In this document: positions 49,581 through 61,540 of the stretch, in pieces | Position numbering within the stretch: position 1 is the stretch's first letter | Layout: each line of letters starts with the position of its first letter | Assembly (NCBI GenBank): GCA_028551475.1 | Contig: CM052357.1 | Span: forward strand, 14,245,931 to 14,309,930 | DNA length: 64,000 bases | Source: Casuarina equisetifolia | Lineage: Eukaryota > Streptophyta > Magnoliopsida > Fagales > Casuarinaceae | Direction of reading: 5' to 3' | The notes under the pieces: model-generated | Database searches by the model: none | Seen by the model: the letters and a program-made list of their open reading frames with translations, nothing else | Told to the model about the DNA's origin: nothing | Program-made: the position numbers and the translations under genes

Positions 49581-50036
49581 TTATTTCTTTCAATTGTTAA
49601 TATCTTCTAGATAACCTGAGTATTATAAGGGCACATTTTTTTTCCTCCGATTATCTTGGTTTTTGTGATTAAACAGTGGTCATGATCATTAATTGTTTTA
49701 ATTCCTCTTCTTCTTTTTTTTTTTTTTTTTGTAAAGTGTAATCCACTTAAGTAAGTGGTCTAGTAATGTAATTTCTGTCCAAATTGAATTAGATTTCCAG
49801 TTGTAGTTTATTTCTTTCAATTGTTAGTATCTTCTAGATAACCTGAGTATTATAAAGGCACATTTTTTTTTTCCACCGATTATCCTGGTTTTTGTTATTA
49901 AACAGTGGTCATGATCATTAATTGTTTTAATTCCTCTTCTACTTTTTTTTTTTTTTTCTGTATAGTGTAATCCACTTTAGTAAGTGGTCTAGTAATGTAA
50001 TTTCTGTCCAAATTGAATTAGATTTCCAGTTGTAGT
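49581..50036 (+). repeat. Tandem duplication (227 + 229 bp) inside the RPS28 5' UTR intron
   Basis: Unit 1 (49581-49807) and unit 2 (49808-50036) both start TTATTTCTTTCAATTGTTA and end CCAGTTGTAGT. They differ at a dozen or so positions plus T-run lengths. Each unit contains a T-rich tract and AAGTAAGTGG/TAGTAAGTGG, which resemble donor sites. Confidence 0.92.
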
Positions 50037-50236
50037 TATTTGTCATCTACTAACTGTTTTTCACAATTAAGCCCCCTCCCCAATTTCTTCTGTTAATGCA
50101 TTGAGTTAATCCCATGTTCTGTTTCTGGGTTGGATTCAATATAGTTAAGGCTATTTTTTGTAGAATTTGCACAAATTGGTACATTTTTTCTTTCTTTCTT
50201 CTGTTTATAAATAATCTATATTTCCTGATTATTTAG

Positions 50237-50446
<210 letters not shown>

Positions 50447-52975
50447 TGGGCTTGACTGGTCTTGTTGGTAGCTAAGATGGCATCATATGTCTCGTGTTAA
50501 GATTACTTAGTCTTACAGATAGCATTCCAATAGCAAATATTTGGCAACCGTATGACTGTGATGTTGTAATGAGATTTGACGATTTGGTTGTTTGTTTGTT
50601 TGTTCAAACCATCTTAAATAGTTCTTTGATATATAGCCTGGTTCCGTATGATTTGGTTTTACATTCAACTTAGATACCTGTGGATTTGAACAAATTATAA
50701 AATACCATGTTCTTATGAAATGGAACCAACACCGTGACTTGAGAAGATGGAGAAGAAATTATTGCACCAACAGGTTATGCTTGTTTTGCATTTCTCTTAT
50801 GATTTTCGGGCTTGAAGCTTTGGGATGGCTTTTGCTTTTGTCTTCTGTTGTGCAAACCAATGTGCATATAAATTAAATTGATGTGGGCACATTTCTAAGC
50901 CACATTGTCTGTGTGTTCGCGACTAACCGAGGGGGAAGGGGAAGGGGAAGGGGGTGAGCATGGGATGAGTGAAATCGTGTGTCGGTAGATTTTTAAGTTT
51001 GGCTCTGTAGTAGCAAGGGGATGGAGGCTCTTGTAAGAGCCGGTTCTGTAATATAAAGGAAGCTCTTTGTAATATACTAAAACGGGTTCCATGGAGGTCC
51101 ATTGTCTATCTAATGAAATCATCCTTTTCCACAAAACAGAGCGAGTTCAGATATGGGTCTCCAAAACATGCAACCCCACTACTGTTTTGGTCTCACCTTT
51201 GTGTTAAAAGGGCATGCACCCCCGTTGATGTGATGGTCCTTGGACCGGCAAGGGCGCACATCCCAGAATTGGATGCAAAGCGAGCGCTCTACCATTTTAG
51301 CTACATCCCCGTCCATGACTGGCAAAATCATTATAAATTGTAATAACGTATTTTCATGGAACATGTTCTTTTCCCAACATATGTAAGAATAATTATTGTT
51401 CTTATCATAATTCAATTGCAACGGGACAAAATATTGTTATGATAGCTAATGTTAGGATGTTAACAAAAATCCTTAACAAGAAGTCGTGCTTTAAAATGTT
51501 TAAAGGTACCATTTGATTTTAACTTTACTTTATATACTCATTTGTGACTTATGGGAATAATGTATGGAGGTTAGGAAACTAGATTCCATGTTTGATTTTT
51601 AAGTAGTGCAATATATGCTTTTGTCATTGCAATACACTAGTGAAGATCTTTCAAGGCATCTATATAGTTTTGAGGTTCAACATAATGATGAATAGAAGTA
51701 GTGAGTGCATACATATGATTCCATAGTAAAGTACACTTAGATATTGTCTACCCTCTAAGTGTGTAACCATGAGATGACAAGTAAAATGACCCATTGTGGA
51801 AGTTGTAGAATGTTGTGGTAATTTCTCAAGATCTATGTGATTGCTCATCCAATGATGTATAGAGAAATTTGATGTCTACACATAATTGTCTTGAGTAATT
51901 GTGGCAGAGCAATGTGAAATGTCAAATTACAAATATTATCATGCTAAAAACACACATAAACACCTTCAAAAGCTATCCATCTTTGCTTCGCCCCTGGGCT
52001 CGGGTCGCTTGCGGTGGAGAATTGGCAATGCGTGCCCGAATTATGGCGTCGGAATTGCCTTGCAGCTGTGCCTTATTGCCCACCTTGGAGAATATGGCTA
52101 TTTCTTTGTACGTGACCGAAAGCAAGTCAAACAAATTCAACTCCTCTTTTTTGGATTGATAGTGAAACCAACAAATATCATATCAACCTTTATTTTCAAG
52201 AATGACAACAACAATATCCACCAGCAAATCAAAGGCTTCTAAAAAGCACCCGACTTGATAATGCAGCAACAATAACATTGTAAACGATGCCATCCTCCCA
52301 CCAATACATCAACTCACAAGGGCTAAGGCCCAAGTCCAGGAGTTGGCATTAGTTCTAGCCCAATGGGACAAACTTATCTGGCTGCTAGTTTTAGCCAAGC
52401 CAATTAAGAATGTGATTGATCCGCTGCATTTCAAAAGCGTGATAGAAAGTCCCACCGAAATCAAATCATAGGGGAACGAAGGTGGCAATATACTTCAGAA
52501 GCAATTTTCTCTTCCAAAGCCTATTTCTTTCCATATCATGCAATTTTCTTTCCTTCATTAGGTAAAGCAGCTATAGGATTGGGTCGCAGAGTCAAAACTA
52601 CTTGACTAGTAATTCCTCCTATTGCAAGTTCGTTGAGGCCTTTGTTTTTATTTTTATTTTTTAATGGTGTTTGGTGTTTTGGAACCACTGGAGCATATGA
52701 CAACGGACATGAGATGGACTTATAGCCTGCCTCCAAGTTGTCTGTGAAAGACCTAAGCATATGACCTTTCCTTTCTTTTCACAATTTTCTTTCTTAAATA
52801 ATACAAGCTAAGTAGCTTTCTCGGTCTCTTCATACCTTAGTTTGACTTGAAAATGCTAGAAATCACTTTTGGAACTTTGACATTACTTGTTTGCTCAAAT
52901 CTGCTTATGCTTGAGTCTAATCTTTCTAAGCATGTCTCTGATGAATAGATCGGTTTCTTCTTCTGTTAAGACCTT
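50447..52975. other. Intergenic region between RPS28 and the Gypsy element
   Basis: It includes the RPS28 3' UTR, a triple GGGGAAG run near 50931-50951, the tRNA-Ala relic, and a GC-richer patch at about 51985-52100 containing short open frames with no recognised domain. Confidence 0.55.
51272..51310 (-). pseudogene. 5'-half tRNA-Ala(UGC) relic
   Basis: The minus strand reads GGGGATGTAGCTAAAATGGT then AGAGCGCTCGCTTTGCAT. This is the acceptor strand, D-arm (internal A-box) and anticodon loop of plant tRNA-Ala(UGC), with A replacing the usual C and G in the D-loop. Beyond the anticodon the match stops: no anticodon-stem partner, T-arm (GTTCGA) or closing acceptor strand is present. It could be a tRNA fragment or the head of a tRNA-derived SINE. 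Confidence 0.75.
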
Positions 52976-54034
52976 TGATCTAGTAAAGCACTTAAGAAGC
53001 ACAAAATGGGGGGAAATCGGGCAGAACCTCCTCTGTAAATTGGCATAAATTCCTAAATACAGCAACACTTCTCAAACAAGTCCTCAACATAAATACATTA
53101 ACATTGTTTGCACTTTAATTAAGCTACACTACCGACTACAACAACTATTATAGGCTAACTATGAACAACTACATTTTACTACGTTATAGCTAAGGAAGAG
53201 ATACAAGAAAAGGGTTTTTGGTTGGCCCCTTGATGCCGATCGTGATGGGCAATGGAGTGAGCTAATGGAATTATAGAAAGATTAGAACGGAATAATAATA
53301 GGAAAATTCAAATATATAAAGGGCTGGAAAGGTAAAGACTAAAAAAATAAATGACTAAAAGGTAAAAATTAGTAATTTAAGTGCAAGAATTAAGATAACT
53401 GGAATATAAAAGGTTGAAAGTAAGAGCATGAAATTTAGGGCAAAGCTTAAAAAAAACTCAATAACTTTTTCAATCTCCATGGTTTTGCTTACAACTAAAA
53501 TAACACTCTCTTTAAATAGACGACTAAACCTAATGGTAAAAGGATATAGAATTCATAAAACCAAAGTATGGTAGAATTCATATCCTTAAAATTAAGGAAA
53601 AATCAAACTAACCAAATTAAGATAGGATTCCAACAAATCAGGGATAGTATCCTAACAAATTAGAGATAACATCCTAATAAATTAAGGATCTCAACAAATA
53701 AGGAAATCTTAGATAATTAAAAACCTTGACAATTTAAGAATCCTAAAATAACACAGTTAAGGAATCTTAAACATATCAAAATTCTTAAAGAATCTCTAAA
53801 ATGCCCTTTAAGGTTGGGCTTCTTGGACCTAGACATGTAATTACTAAGACACTCAACTTATGAGTTGGGCCATTAGCTTGGCTTGGCATAGTTGCTCCGC
53901 ATCACCCCTCCTCTTTTCCACTTGTGCCATTTTCTCTTCTGCTTGCTATGTAATTCCTTTGCTGTCCCTTGCATGAATGTCGCTTATGCCCTTACTAAGC
54001 CACATGCCTTCAATCTCTATGAAGGATCCTAACA
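52976..54034 (-). repeat. 3' LTR of the Gypsy element, interrupted by a solo-LTR-like insertion
   Basis: LTR sequence occupies 52976-53230 and 53905-54034. The gap is the 53231-53904 insertion. Homologous to 61541-61918. Confidence 0.88.
53231..53904. mobile_element. Solo-LTR-like insertion A (674 bp) with target-site duplication CCCCT
   Basis: It begins TGATGCCGATCG and ends CTCCGCATCA, with short inverted TGATGC/GCATCA termini. It is flanked by CCCCT on both sides (53226-53230 and 53905-53909). The other Gypsy LTR shows the empty site (GCCCCCTTCTC near 61788). It is related to the insertion at 57143-57899: TGATGGGC near the start, TTGCTTACAACTAAAA in the middle and the same end. No coding capacity. 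Confidence 0.88.
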
Positions 54035-54049
54035 ATCCTTACCCTTTCA

Positions 54050-54375
54050 AATTGACGTTGGATGTACTCGACGTCCTCCCAAGTGGGTTCATACTCGGGA
54101 TGTTTGGACCACTGAATGAGCAGCTTAGCCCCAAGGATATCTCCACGTCATACCATGCAGTGATTGAGCACTTTCTAGGGAGTTACTAACAGTTTACCTT
54201 CTCCATCAATGAGGGGAACTCCGGGATACAACTTGCATTTGCAACCAATGACTTGTTTAAGTTGGGAGACATGGAACACCAAATGTATATAGGCCTCAGG
54301 GGGTAGGGTGAGGTGATAAACAACCTCCCTAATGCGTTCCAAGACCATGGAGGGCCCATAGTAGCATGGGGACAA
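54050..54375 (-). pseudogene. Gypsy integrase C-terminus and chromodomain remnant
   Basis: The minus reading includes SPCYYGPSMVLERI and IHLVFHVSQLK, hallmarks of the segment before the chromodomain. After a frame change it continues WSKHPEYEPTWEDVEYI, a chromodomain pattern. Broken by stops and shifts. The chromodomain in such elements guides integration to particular chromatin. Confidence 0.85.
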
Positions 54376-54786
54376 CTTGTGGTCTCGGCACTAAGTGAGG
54401 GATAGCTAGTGGTAGGGTTGAACCTTTAAGTGTATAGAATTCCCCACTTCAAAGGTTTGCTCGGAGTGGTATTGATTTGCTTAGGAGATGATAACTCTAT
54501 TTTTATAGAGTTATTTTTACCTATTCTTAGGCAATAAATAATACAGTGTTTATAAGAAAATATTTGAATTCCTCTTTTATTTACTTGAATTTGCCTTGTT
54601 TTTGTAGCATGAGGAGATATGGAGAAAAAGGATGAATAGGGAGAACCTGATGCTTATTATGTAGCAATATCATAATATCATGATCAAGAAAGTCAAGATG
54701 GGCTTAGGCTTTGGATGATTGTTATTAGATTTTCTATTATTGTTGGGTTTTCTAAATAAATAGAAAACCTAATCATGTTAGGAATT

Positions 54787-55264
54787 CAAATCCCAATTAA
54801 TTTAGGAGTTCAAAACCTAATTGTTTTAGGTATCCAAAACTGACTTCTACTAGGATAAAGTCTAAAACCAAAACTCTATTTAAGAAAAGAGATGAGGCAA
54901 AAAAAAGAGGAGGAAATTGAGCACAACTTAAGAAAGGGGCAAAGAATTCAAGGTTTTCTTGAAGAGAAGACAATAAGGGTGACAAACTTCTTGTTCTTGG
55001 ATTCAAGATGCCTTTTTTGTTTCCTATTATTGTTCTTCCTCACTATTTCTTAATGTTTTAGTTTAATTTTGTTAGAGTTACGATGTAACCTAATTATGAT
55101 GGTATGAACCTTATGATTATTATGTTTTGTAAGATATTTTATTTATGTAAAGTTACATGTTACTGTGTTTAATGCTTTTAAGTGATTAGCTACCACTTGA
55201 ATAATTTGATTTACATATTTGAGATCGATAGGAGATGATATGCAGTTACTTATGTTATATAATT
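54787..55264 (+). repeat. Direct repeat, left unit (about 478 bp)
   Basis: It runs from CAAATCCCAATTAATTTA to TATAATT and is nearly identical to 55475-55950 apart from scattered substitutions and small indels. It ends exactly where the clpP-like sequence begins. Confidence 0.88.
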
Positions 55265-55474
55265 AGGGTAATGACCCATCAACCCTCTAGTTCTTTTCAT
55301 GAGGCACCAATGGGAGAATTTATCCTAGAAACGGGAGAACTACTGAAGGTATGCGAAAAAATCACAAAAATTTATGCACGAAGAACGGCCAAACCCTTAT
55401 TGGTTCTCTTTGAGGACATGGAAAGAGATACTTATATGTCAGCAACAGAAGCCCAAGTTCATGGAATTGTTGAT
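55265..55474 (+). pseudogene. clpP1: Plastid clpP-like fragment (210 bp, 70 open codons)
   Basis: The 70 codons run without a stop from [14 protein letters not shown] to [13 protein letters not shown] and match the last exon of the plastid-encoded ClpP1 protease subunit. They include the histidine of the HQP motif and the [12 protein letters not shown] block, which is typical of plastid ClpP1 rather than nuclear ClpP paralogues. Several substitutions away from usual plastid residues (for example MGEF for [13 protein letters not shown]) suggest an old nuclear transfer. The upstream ATG at 55235 lies in transposon sequence, and the frame runs past the fragment into repeat DNA to a stop at 55499-55501, so a functional protein is unlikely. 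Confidence 0.85.
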
Positions 55475-55950
55475 CAAATCCCAATTAATTTAAGAGTTTA
55501 AAACCCAATTGTTTTAGGTATCCAAAGCCAACTTCTACTAGGATAAAGTCTAAAACCAAAACTCTATTTAAGAGAAGAGATGAGGCAAAAAAAGAGTTAG
55601 AGGAAATTGAGCACAACTTAAGAAAAGGGCAAAAAATTCAAGGTTTTCTTGAAGAGAAGACAATAAGGGTGACAGACTTCTTGTTCTTGGATTCAAGATG
55701 CCTTTTTTGTTTTCTATTATTGTTCTTCCTCACTATTTCTTTATGTTTTAGTTTAATTTTGTTAGAGCTATGATGTAACCTAATTATAATGGTATGAATC
55801 TTATGATTATTATGTTTTGTAAGATATTTTATTTATGTGAAGTTACATGTTACTGTGTTTAATACTTTTAAGTGATTAGCTACCACTTGAATGATTTGAT
55901 TTACATATTTGAGATCGATAGGAGATGATATGCAGTTGCTTCTTATAATT
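55475..55950 (+). repeat. Direct repeat, right unit (about 476 bp)
   Basis: Second copy of 54787-55264, starting directly at the end of the clpP-like fragment and continuing into unique element sequence (55951-56426). Confidence 0.88.
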
Positions 55951-56793
55951 TGTAGCCATAAATTAAATATGGATAGACATATACCATATTGTTTGTGTGA
56001 CTTTCGGTGTAATCTAGGAATATTCATAGATCTTAATGCATTTGGTTTGTTTCAATTTACATATAGAGATATAGTGAATTAATGAACTAAGTAGGTTTGC
56101 TATACCTAGACATAGGATCGTAAGTAAATTAGGAAGTTTTGCCATCACATATATATTATACCTTTTGCAAGCATAAATAATCAATATTAATACTTAGTAG
56201 TTATGGTGAAATCATATGCTCTAACATATTTTGTGTATTTAGTTTTCTTAAATTTAGTTATTTAATCTACCATCAATCATTGGGATTTGTTAGATAAATT
56301 CTAAGAGTTATTCATCATTAGTAATTAGTTGTCTTAGTAATCACCAATTTATGTGGGACAATATCTTACTCATCATTTATATTACTTGTTCGACATGTTT
56401 ACTTGCATTTAGAATTTCATCGAACAGGAGACCATGTGAGCTTGGCTTTGCAATAGGTGAGATCAAACCAAGGCTCGTTTGGTTGCTCATTCTTGCATGA
56501 AATCATCCACCTCCTGCTCGCTAGTAAGCTCACAATTATGGTATGGGGGCTACCTGAGTTGATATTCATAAAAGGGCCTCAAATGGTGTCATGCCTAAGG
56601 CGGTATGATAGTTGGTGTTGTACCACCATTCCGCTAAGACTAGCCAAGAATGCCACTTCTTAGGCTTCTCTCCACTAGAGCAATGTAAGTACTATTCGAG
56701 GCACTGATTGACTTGTTCTATCTAGCCATCAGTTTGTGGATGCTATGCCGTACTACATAGTAGCTTAACCCCCAAAAGCTAAAATAGTGCCTC

Positions 56794-57009
56794 CTAAAAC
56801 TTGTTGAGGAAACTAGAATCACAATCACTTACAATGGTGTAGGGAACCCCATGGAGTTTGGCGCCTCTGGCCATGAAAACTAAGACCATTTGTGCTACAG
56901 AGAAAGGGTGACTCAACCTTATGAAGTGAGCATATTTAGTGAAATAGTCCAGCATCATCAAAATACTGTCTTTGCCATCATTATGAGGTAGGCCTTCCAC
57001 AAAATCCAT
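56794..57009 (-). pseudogene. Gypsy integrase core remnant
   Basis: The minus reading MDFVEGLPHNDGKDSILMML, then FTKYAHFIRLSHP and VSDCDSSF, matches the catalytic core of Gypsy integrases, with the first two acidic catalytic positions (MDF and VSDxD). It is a fragment: neighbouring parts are in other frames or separated by insertions. Confidence 0.88.
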
Positions 57010-57142
57010 AGATATGTCATGCCATGCTTAAGATGGAACTAGTAAGGGTTGAAGTAGCCCTAGGGACAGAACTCACTCCTCCTTGTAGTGCTAACACACA
57101 TCACATTGGGCTACCCAGGCCTTAACTGTACGCTTTATATGC

Positions 57143-57899
57143 TGATGCAAATGTTATGATGGGCTTGAGTGAGCTCGGGTTAAGAAAATATGTAAAAATT
57201 ATTTTTTTTGTGGTGTTTTGGGTTTTCAATGGGGAAGATGAGTGTTGATAGGGAGGAAAAGAGGAAATACAAAAATATAAAGAACAAAAATAAAAAGACA
57301 AATGCCAATAAGCTCTAAGATGTAAAGACAACACCACCAATCAAGGGCCACCACCAATCCTTGGTAAGAATTGGATAAAGGATGTAAAAGTTGATCATAT
57401 AACTTTGGGGTTTCTATTCTCTGGAAAACAAGTTTGCTTACAACTAAAACAATGCTCCCTTTTAAGTAGGTAGTTAAACCTAACCCTAGAAGGATCCTAG
57501 TAAATTAGTAATCCTTAAAATGTAATTCTAAAAGGATCCTAATAAATCAAGAATCCCTAAAATTAAGGAAGTCTTAACAAATCTGAATTATGACAAATAA
57601 GGTAATCCTAAACAAATCAGAAATCTGACAAGTATGGAAACCCAGATAAATCAGGAACCTAGATAATTAAAGAAAACCAAACAAAAGGAAATATTCTCAA
57701 ATAATAAAGTAAACATAAGAAATTAAAGATTCAATAACTACTTAGGAAACCCCCTATATTAAAGACTGTAGAGATGCTATGAAATATTCTTGGGCTGCTC
57801 TTTAATCTTGGCCTTCTTGGACCTACTAGATTATGTTATGGACTCTTAATTCTTTGATAGTGGAACTCATAATATTGGGTCTTAAGTGCATCCGCATCA
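57143..57899. mobile_element. Solo-LTR-like insertion B (757 bp) with target-site duplication TATGC
   Basis: It begins TGATGCAAATGTTATGATGG and ends CATCCGCATCA. TATGC flanks it on both sides (57138-57142 and 57900-57904). It is the same family as 53231-53904 and is inserted in the Gypsy pol region between the integrase core and the RNase H part. No coding capacity. Confidence 0.88.
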
Positions 57900-58599
57900 T
57901 ATGCGGCTAATGAAACTGTTGTTGTATTTGCTTTAAGGTATCATAGACACCAAAATGACACCCAATGGCTGAGTCATGTAGTTGCCACATTATCTAGTCT
58001 TGCAAGAAACCGTGGCAGCCCACCACCATATGATTCTTAAATCTCAAGATTCCCCCACTAGATTGTACTCAGGCTTGGTCACGGGATCAACCAATAATTC
58101 TGCAATAAGAGGTTGGATATAAGAGTCCCCTTTATAACTTTAAAGAACTTCTTGGACCCAATTAGGTTACAACATTGAAAGGACTTGGAATTTTGAATTG
58201 TTAGCACCAGGTGAAAGTCTTGAAAGGGTATCAACCACCTTGTTTTAGATCCCCTCTTATGCTATATCTCATAATTGAACCTAAGAGTTTAGTGAGCCAC
58301 TTATGTTGTGCAGGCATTAAGATTCATTGTTCCAACAAATGCTTAAGACTACTATGATTTGTGTGGACAATGAAGTGGTTCCCCAATAAGTAGGACCTCT
58401 ATTTTGGAACAACCATTACAATGGCTAAAAGCTCTTTTTCATAAGTGGAAAGGCCCAAATGTTTCAGTGCTAGTGCCTTTCTTAGGTAAGCTATCGGGTG
58501 CCTTTTTTGCATCAACATAGCTCCAATGCCTCCTTAACAGGCATTCACCTCAAGGATAAAAGGTTTCATGAAATTAAGGGCAACCAATACCAGTGTCGA

Positions 58600-59500
58600 A
58601 CTCATGGCTTGTTTAAAGGTGTTGAATGCTTAAAGGGCTTCCTCTGACCAATGGGAGTTGTCTTTACGTAACATGTGGGTTAGGGGCCAGCTCAATTGTC
58701 CATAATCTTTAACAAATTGCCAGCAGTAGCCAGTGAGTCCTAAGAATCCTCTTAACCCCTTAATAGAGGTGGGTTGAGGCCAGGCTACCATATCTTGAAC
58801 CTTTTTGGGATCCACCTCAATACCTTCTCCAGATATGATGTGGCCTAAATAGTCAATTCACCTCTTAGCAAAGGCACACTTTTCTTGGCATACAACTGAT
58901 GGTCTCATAAAAGCTAAAGAACTGCTTGCAAGTGGTGTACATGACTTTCCCAGGTGGGATTGTAGACTAAAATGTCATCAAAGCATATCAACACAAACTT
59001 CTGTTAGTAGGGTCGAAAGATGTCATTCTTCAGGCCTTGAAATGTGGTTGGAGCATTGGTCAAGCTGAAAGGCATTATCAAGAACTCATAATGGCCCTAG
59101 TGAGTGCGAAAGGCCGTCTTTGAAATGTTAGGCGAAAAGACTTGTATATGATGATAACCAAACCTCAAATCTAGCTTAGAAAACCAAGTAGCCCCATGAA
59201 GCTCGTCCAATAGTTCATCAATCACTAGGATGAGAAATTTGTTCTTAATTATAAGCTCGTTTAGGGCATGATAATCCACACAGAAGTGCCAACTACCATT
59301 ATGTTTCTTAACCAACAGTATAAGAAAAGCAAAGGGGCTAGAGCTATTTCAGATTACCCTAATTGTTAACATGTCATCCACCATCTTCTCAATCTCAGCC
59401 TTTTGCACATAGGGGTAGCAATAGGGCCTGACATTGATCAATTCACTTTCGAGCTTTAACAGAATGTGATGGTTGAACTCCTGACTCGAGGGAAGCTGAG
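58600..59500 (-). pseudogene. Gypsy reverse transcriptase/RNase H remnant
   Basis: Minus-strand readings in order: [52 protein letters not shown], the catalytic box as FDDIL near 58983-58966, then DPKKVQDMVAWPQPTSIKG and GFLGLTGYCWQFVKDYG leading to RNase H. Frames are interrupted by stops. The reverse transcriptase follows gag after only about 230 bp, leaving too little room for a protease domain. Confidence 0.88.
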
Positions 59501-59752
59501 AAGGAGTCATAAATACATCCTTAAAGGCTATAGAATCAAAAGAACATCAGGCATGGATAGAAAGAACATTAGGAGGCTTTAATGCCTTATAAGGCTTTGA
59601 AATTTGTAGGGGAAGGCCTAAGTCGGCATCATCCAAATCAACGGTCTCCTTACTCCGAGCAAAAGGAATAGCTGTTTCTTCCTGCACACATGACTTCAAG
59701 TTAATTTCTTATCATAATGGTAGCATAGGCCTTGATCTCATTGGGCTTGAAT

Positions 59753-60268
59753 TTAAGCGTCGGTAATACGCTTGGAAGCTAAGCGCATACTTTTCCCATG
59801 GAATGGTGGTTGCAGCCACACTAGTCTAGGTTGAGGGGGGCATGAGTGTTGCATAAAAGGAGGATGGTAAGTCCTTGAGTGGAGTGGCACTACCCTTTTA
59901 CTCGGGGACAACATCAAACGTTCTTGTAATAGGGCCTTTTTAAAAGGTTCATCAAGTGTTTGGGGGTGCATAAGCATGATAGGCCCTTTGATATAATCCC
60001 GTAGCCCTACTAAGAAAGAGGTGAGAAACACCTCATTCGTCCAACCTAGGTGTTGGGCCAAAATTTGGTAGCAAAGACGGTCAAATTTAGTCACATAGGC
60101 TTGGACTATGGTCGTTTGGTGAAAGAGATTAAACTCCCCCACGCCACCACCAATTTCTTCTATAACATACTTATTATAGACATCTTGGGTAAAGGAATCC
60201 CAACTGATCTTGCCTTTTTGTTTCAAGTAATTACTAACCCATAGGCTCAAAAAGGAAGTAGCACTCAC
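59753..60268 (-). pseudogene. Gypsy gag remnant (171 codons open)
   Basis: Open reading with the retrotransposon gag pattern ISWDSFTQDVYNKYV, VQAYVTKFDRLCYQI, TSFLVGLRDYIKGPI and FKKALLQERLM. It is preceded by a G/C-rich, low-complexity region (60360-61500) with long but unconvincing overlapping frames. No zinc knuckle was seen after it. Confidence 0.85.
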
Positions 60269-60299
60269 AACTAGATACCCAAGCCCTAGGATGAAAACC

Positions 60300-61540
60300 T
60301 ATAAATTTAGGAAACTTAGGGTGTTGTGGGTGAGAGCTAGAGTTACTTGAAGATGAGCAGTCTTGGGGAGGACTTTCGGTGTAAGGAGAGGTGCCAGGCG
60401 TGAAGGCAACAAGGTTGGTGGAGCTCTTGGAGACCTACAGGGGCACGATGGTGGAACCAAAAAATGTGTTGGAAGGGATCGGATTGGGGGGTCCGGGTGT
60501 CTAGGGTGGTTAGCCGGTCAAAGGAGGATCGATGGTGGAAGGCGGAGGGCTTAGAGGCCACATGGGGGCAGTCAGAAGGGTGGGGGGTTCGGGCTACTAT
60601 CCCCAACTGTGGTGGCCACCATCCACATGTGGCCCCAATTCAGGGGGTGCTTGTTGCACCTAGGTCGGAGTGCAGTAGGTTGCCGTGTTGGGTGTGGCCC
60701 TAAGTGGAAGGAGGGTTGGTAGGCTTACGACCCTAATGTTACGGCCTAGAATGCCACTAAGACTAGTAACTCAATGATCTATGGCCCCAACTAGTGTGGG
60801 AGCTGAGTGCATCATGGGCCCAAAGGGGCTTAAGGCCAAAAGGGTTATGGCCCCAATGGCTTGGGGGTCCATGTTGTCTTGTGCCCTAGTAGGGCTAAGG
60901 ACCATGCGGCATAATGTCCTGAATGGATTGGGAGCTAGAGGGCTTGTAATGCCAAGGTGAGGAAGGGTTGGGGGGCCTTGCAAGCTATGGCCCCAATGGG
61001 ATTATGGGTTGGGTGGGCTATGATGCCAATCAGTCTGGGGGTTATGGGACTTGTTTTCCCAAGTGGGTTGAGAGGCTACAGAGGGATGGCCTAGAGAAGT
61101 AGGGGGGCCATGCCCAGTGGTGATGGCTGCCATTGGGGAGGTAGAGGAAAGCAAGGTGGGGGAAGAGGCTTCTACTAGGGGTTTCTATGGTGGGGGTGGT
61201 TTTGGGTGCATGGCTGGGGTTGAGGGTTTTCTGTGGGAGATGCGGGGGTTAGGGGTAGAGTTGGAAGTGTGGCAGGGGAACTGATCGACACAATGGGTAA
61301 AATCGGTGGGGAAGAGGTTAGGGAAGCAGTGTTTAGGGGTTGTATCAAGGGGTGGGGTATCATCGAGGTCCTCCATGGTGATAATTTGGTGGGGGCCATC
61401 GAGAACCATCCACGTGTGGACAACGAAAACGATGGTGGTTAGGGTCATGATCACAAGCAACAGTAGAGGGGGGTGGGGGTGGGGGTGGTGAAGGTGGAAG
61501 CATGAGGGAGGGTGGAGAGATGAGGGGCCAGAAAGCCCCT
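60300..61540. other. G-rich low-complexity 5' internal region of the Gypsy element
   Basis: The plus strand is rich in GGGG and GGCCCCAA words (for example near 60800-61100). Long overlapping open frames on both strands reflect this composition rather than coding. A standard primer-binding site next to the 5' LTR (61541) could not be recognised. Confidence 0.5.

Larger units (their letters stand above)
54489..56426 (+). mobile_element. LTR-like insertion (1938 bp) with target-site duplication GGAGA, containing a plastid clpP fragment
   Basis: It starts TGATAACTCTATTTTTATAG, ends TTCATCGAACA, and is flanked by GGAGA on both sides (54484-54488 and 56427-56431). It interrupts the Gypsy integrase frame between readings like SHLLQSQAHM and ANQYHSEQTFEVG. 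Inside, a block of about 478 bp is present twice (54787-55264 and 55475-55950), separated by a 210-bp clpP-like piece. Without that duplication the element would be about 1.25 kb, a plausible solo LTR. A related, truncated copy lies inverted at 62765-63662. Confidence 0.85.

Noticed and set aside
51899..52242. Overlapping plus-strand frames of 86 and 113 codons
   Set aside because: No recognisable family, no splice-linked partners and two competing frames in the same bases.
55235..55501. Functional clpP gene
   Set aside because: It covers only the last exon's worth of sequence, starts in transposon DNA and lacks the catalytic serine region, so it is a relic.
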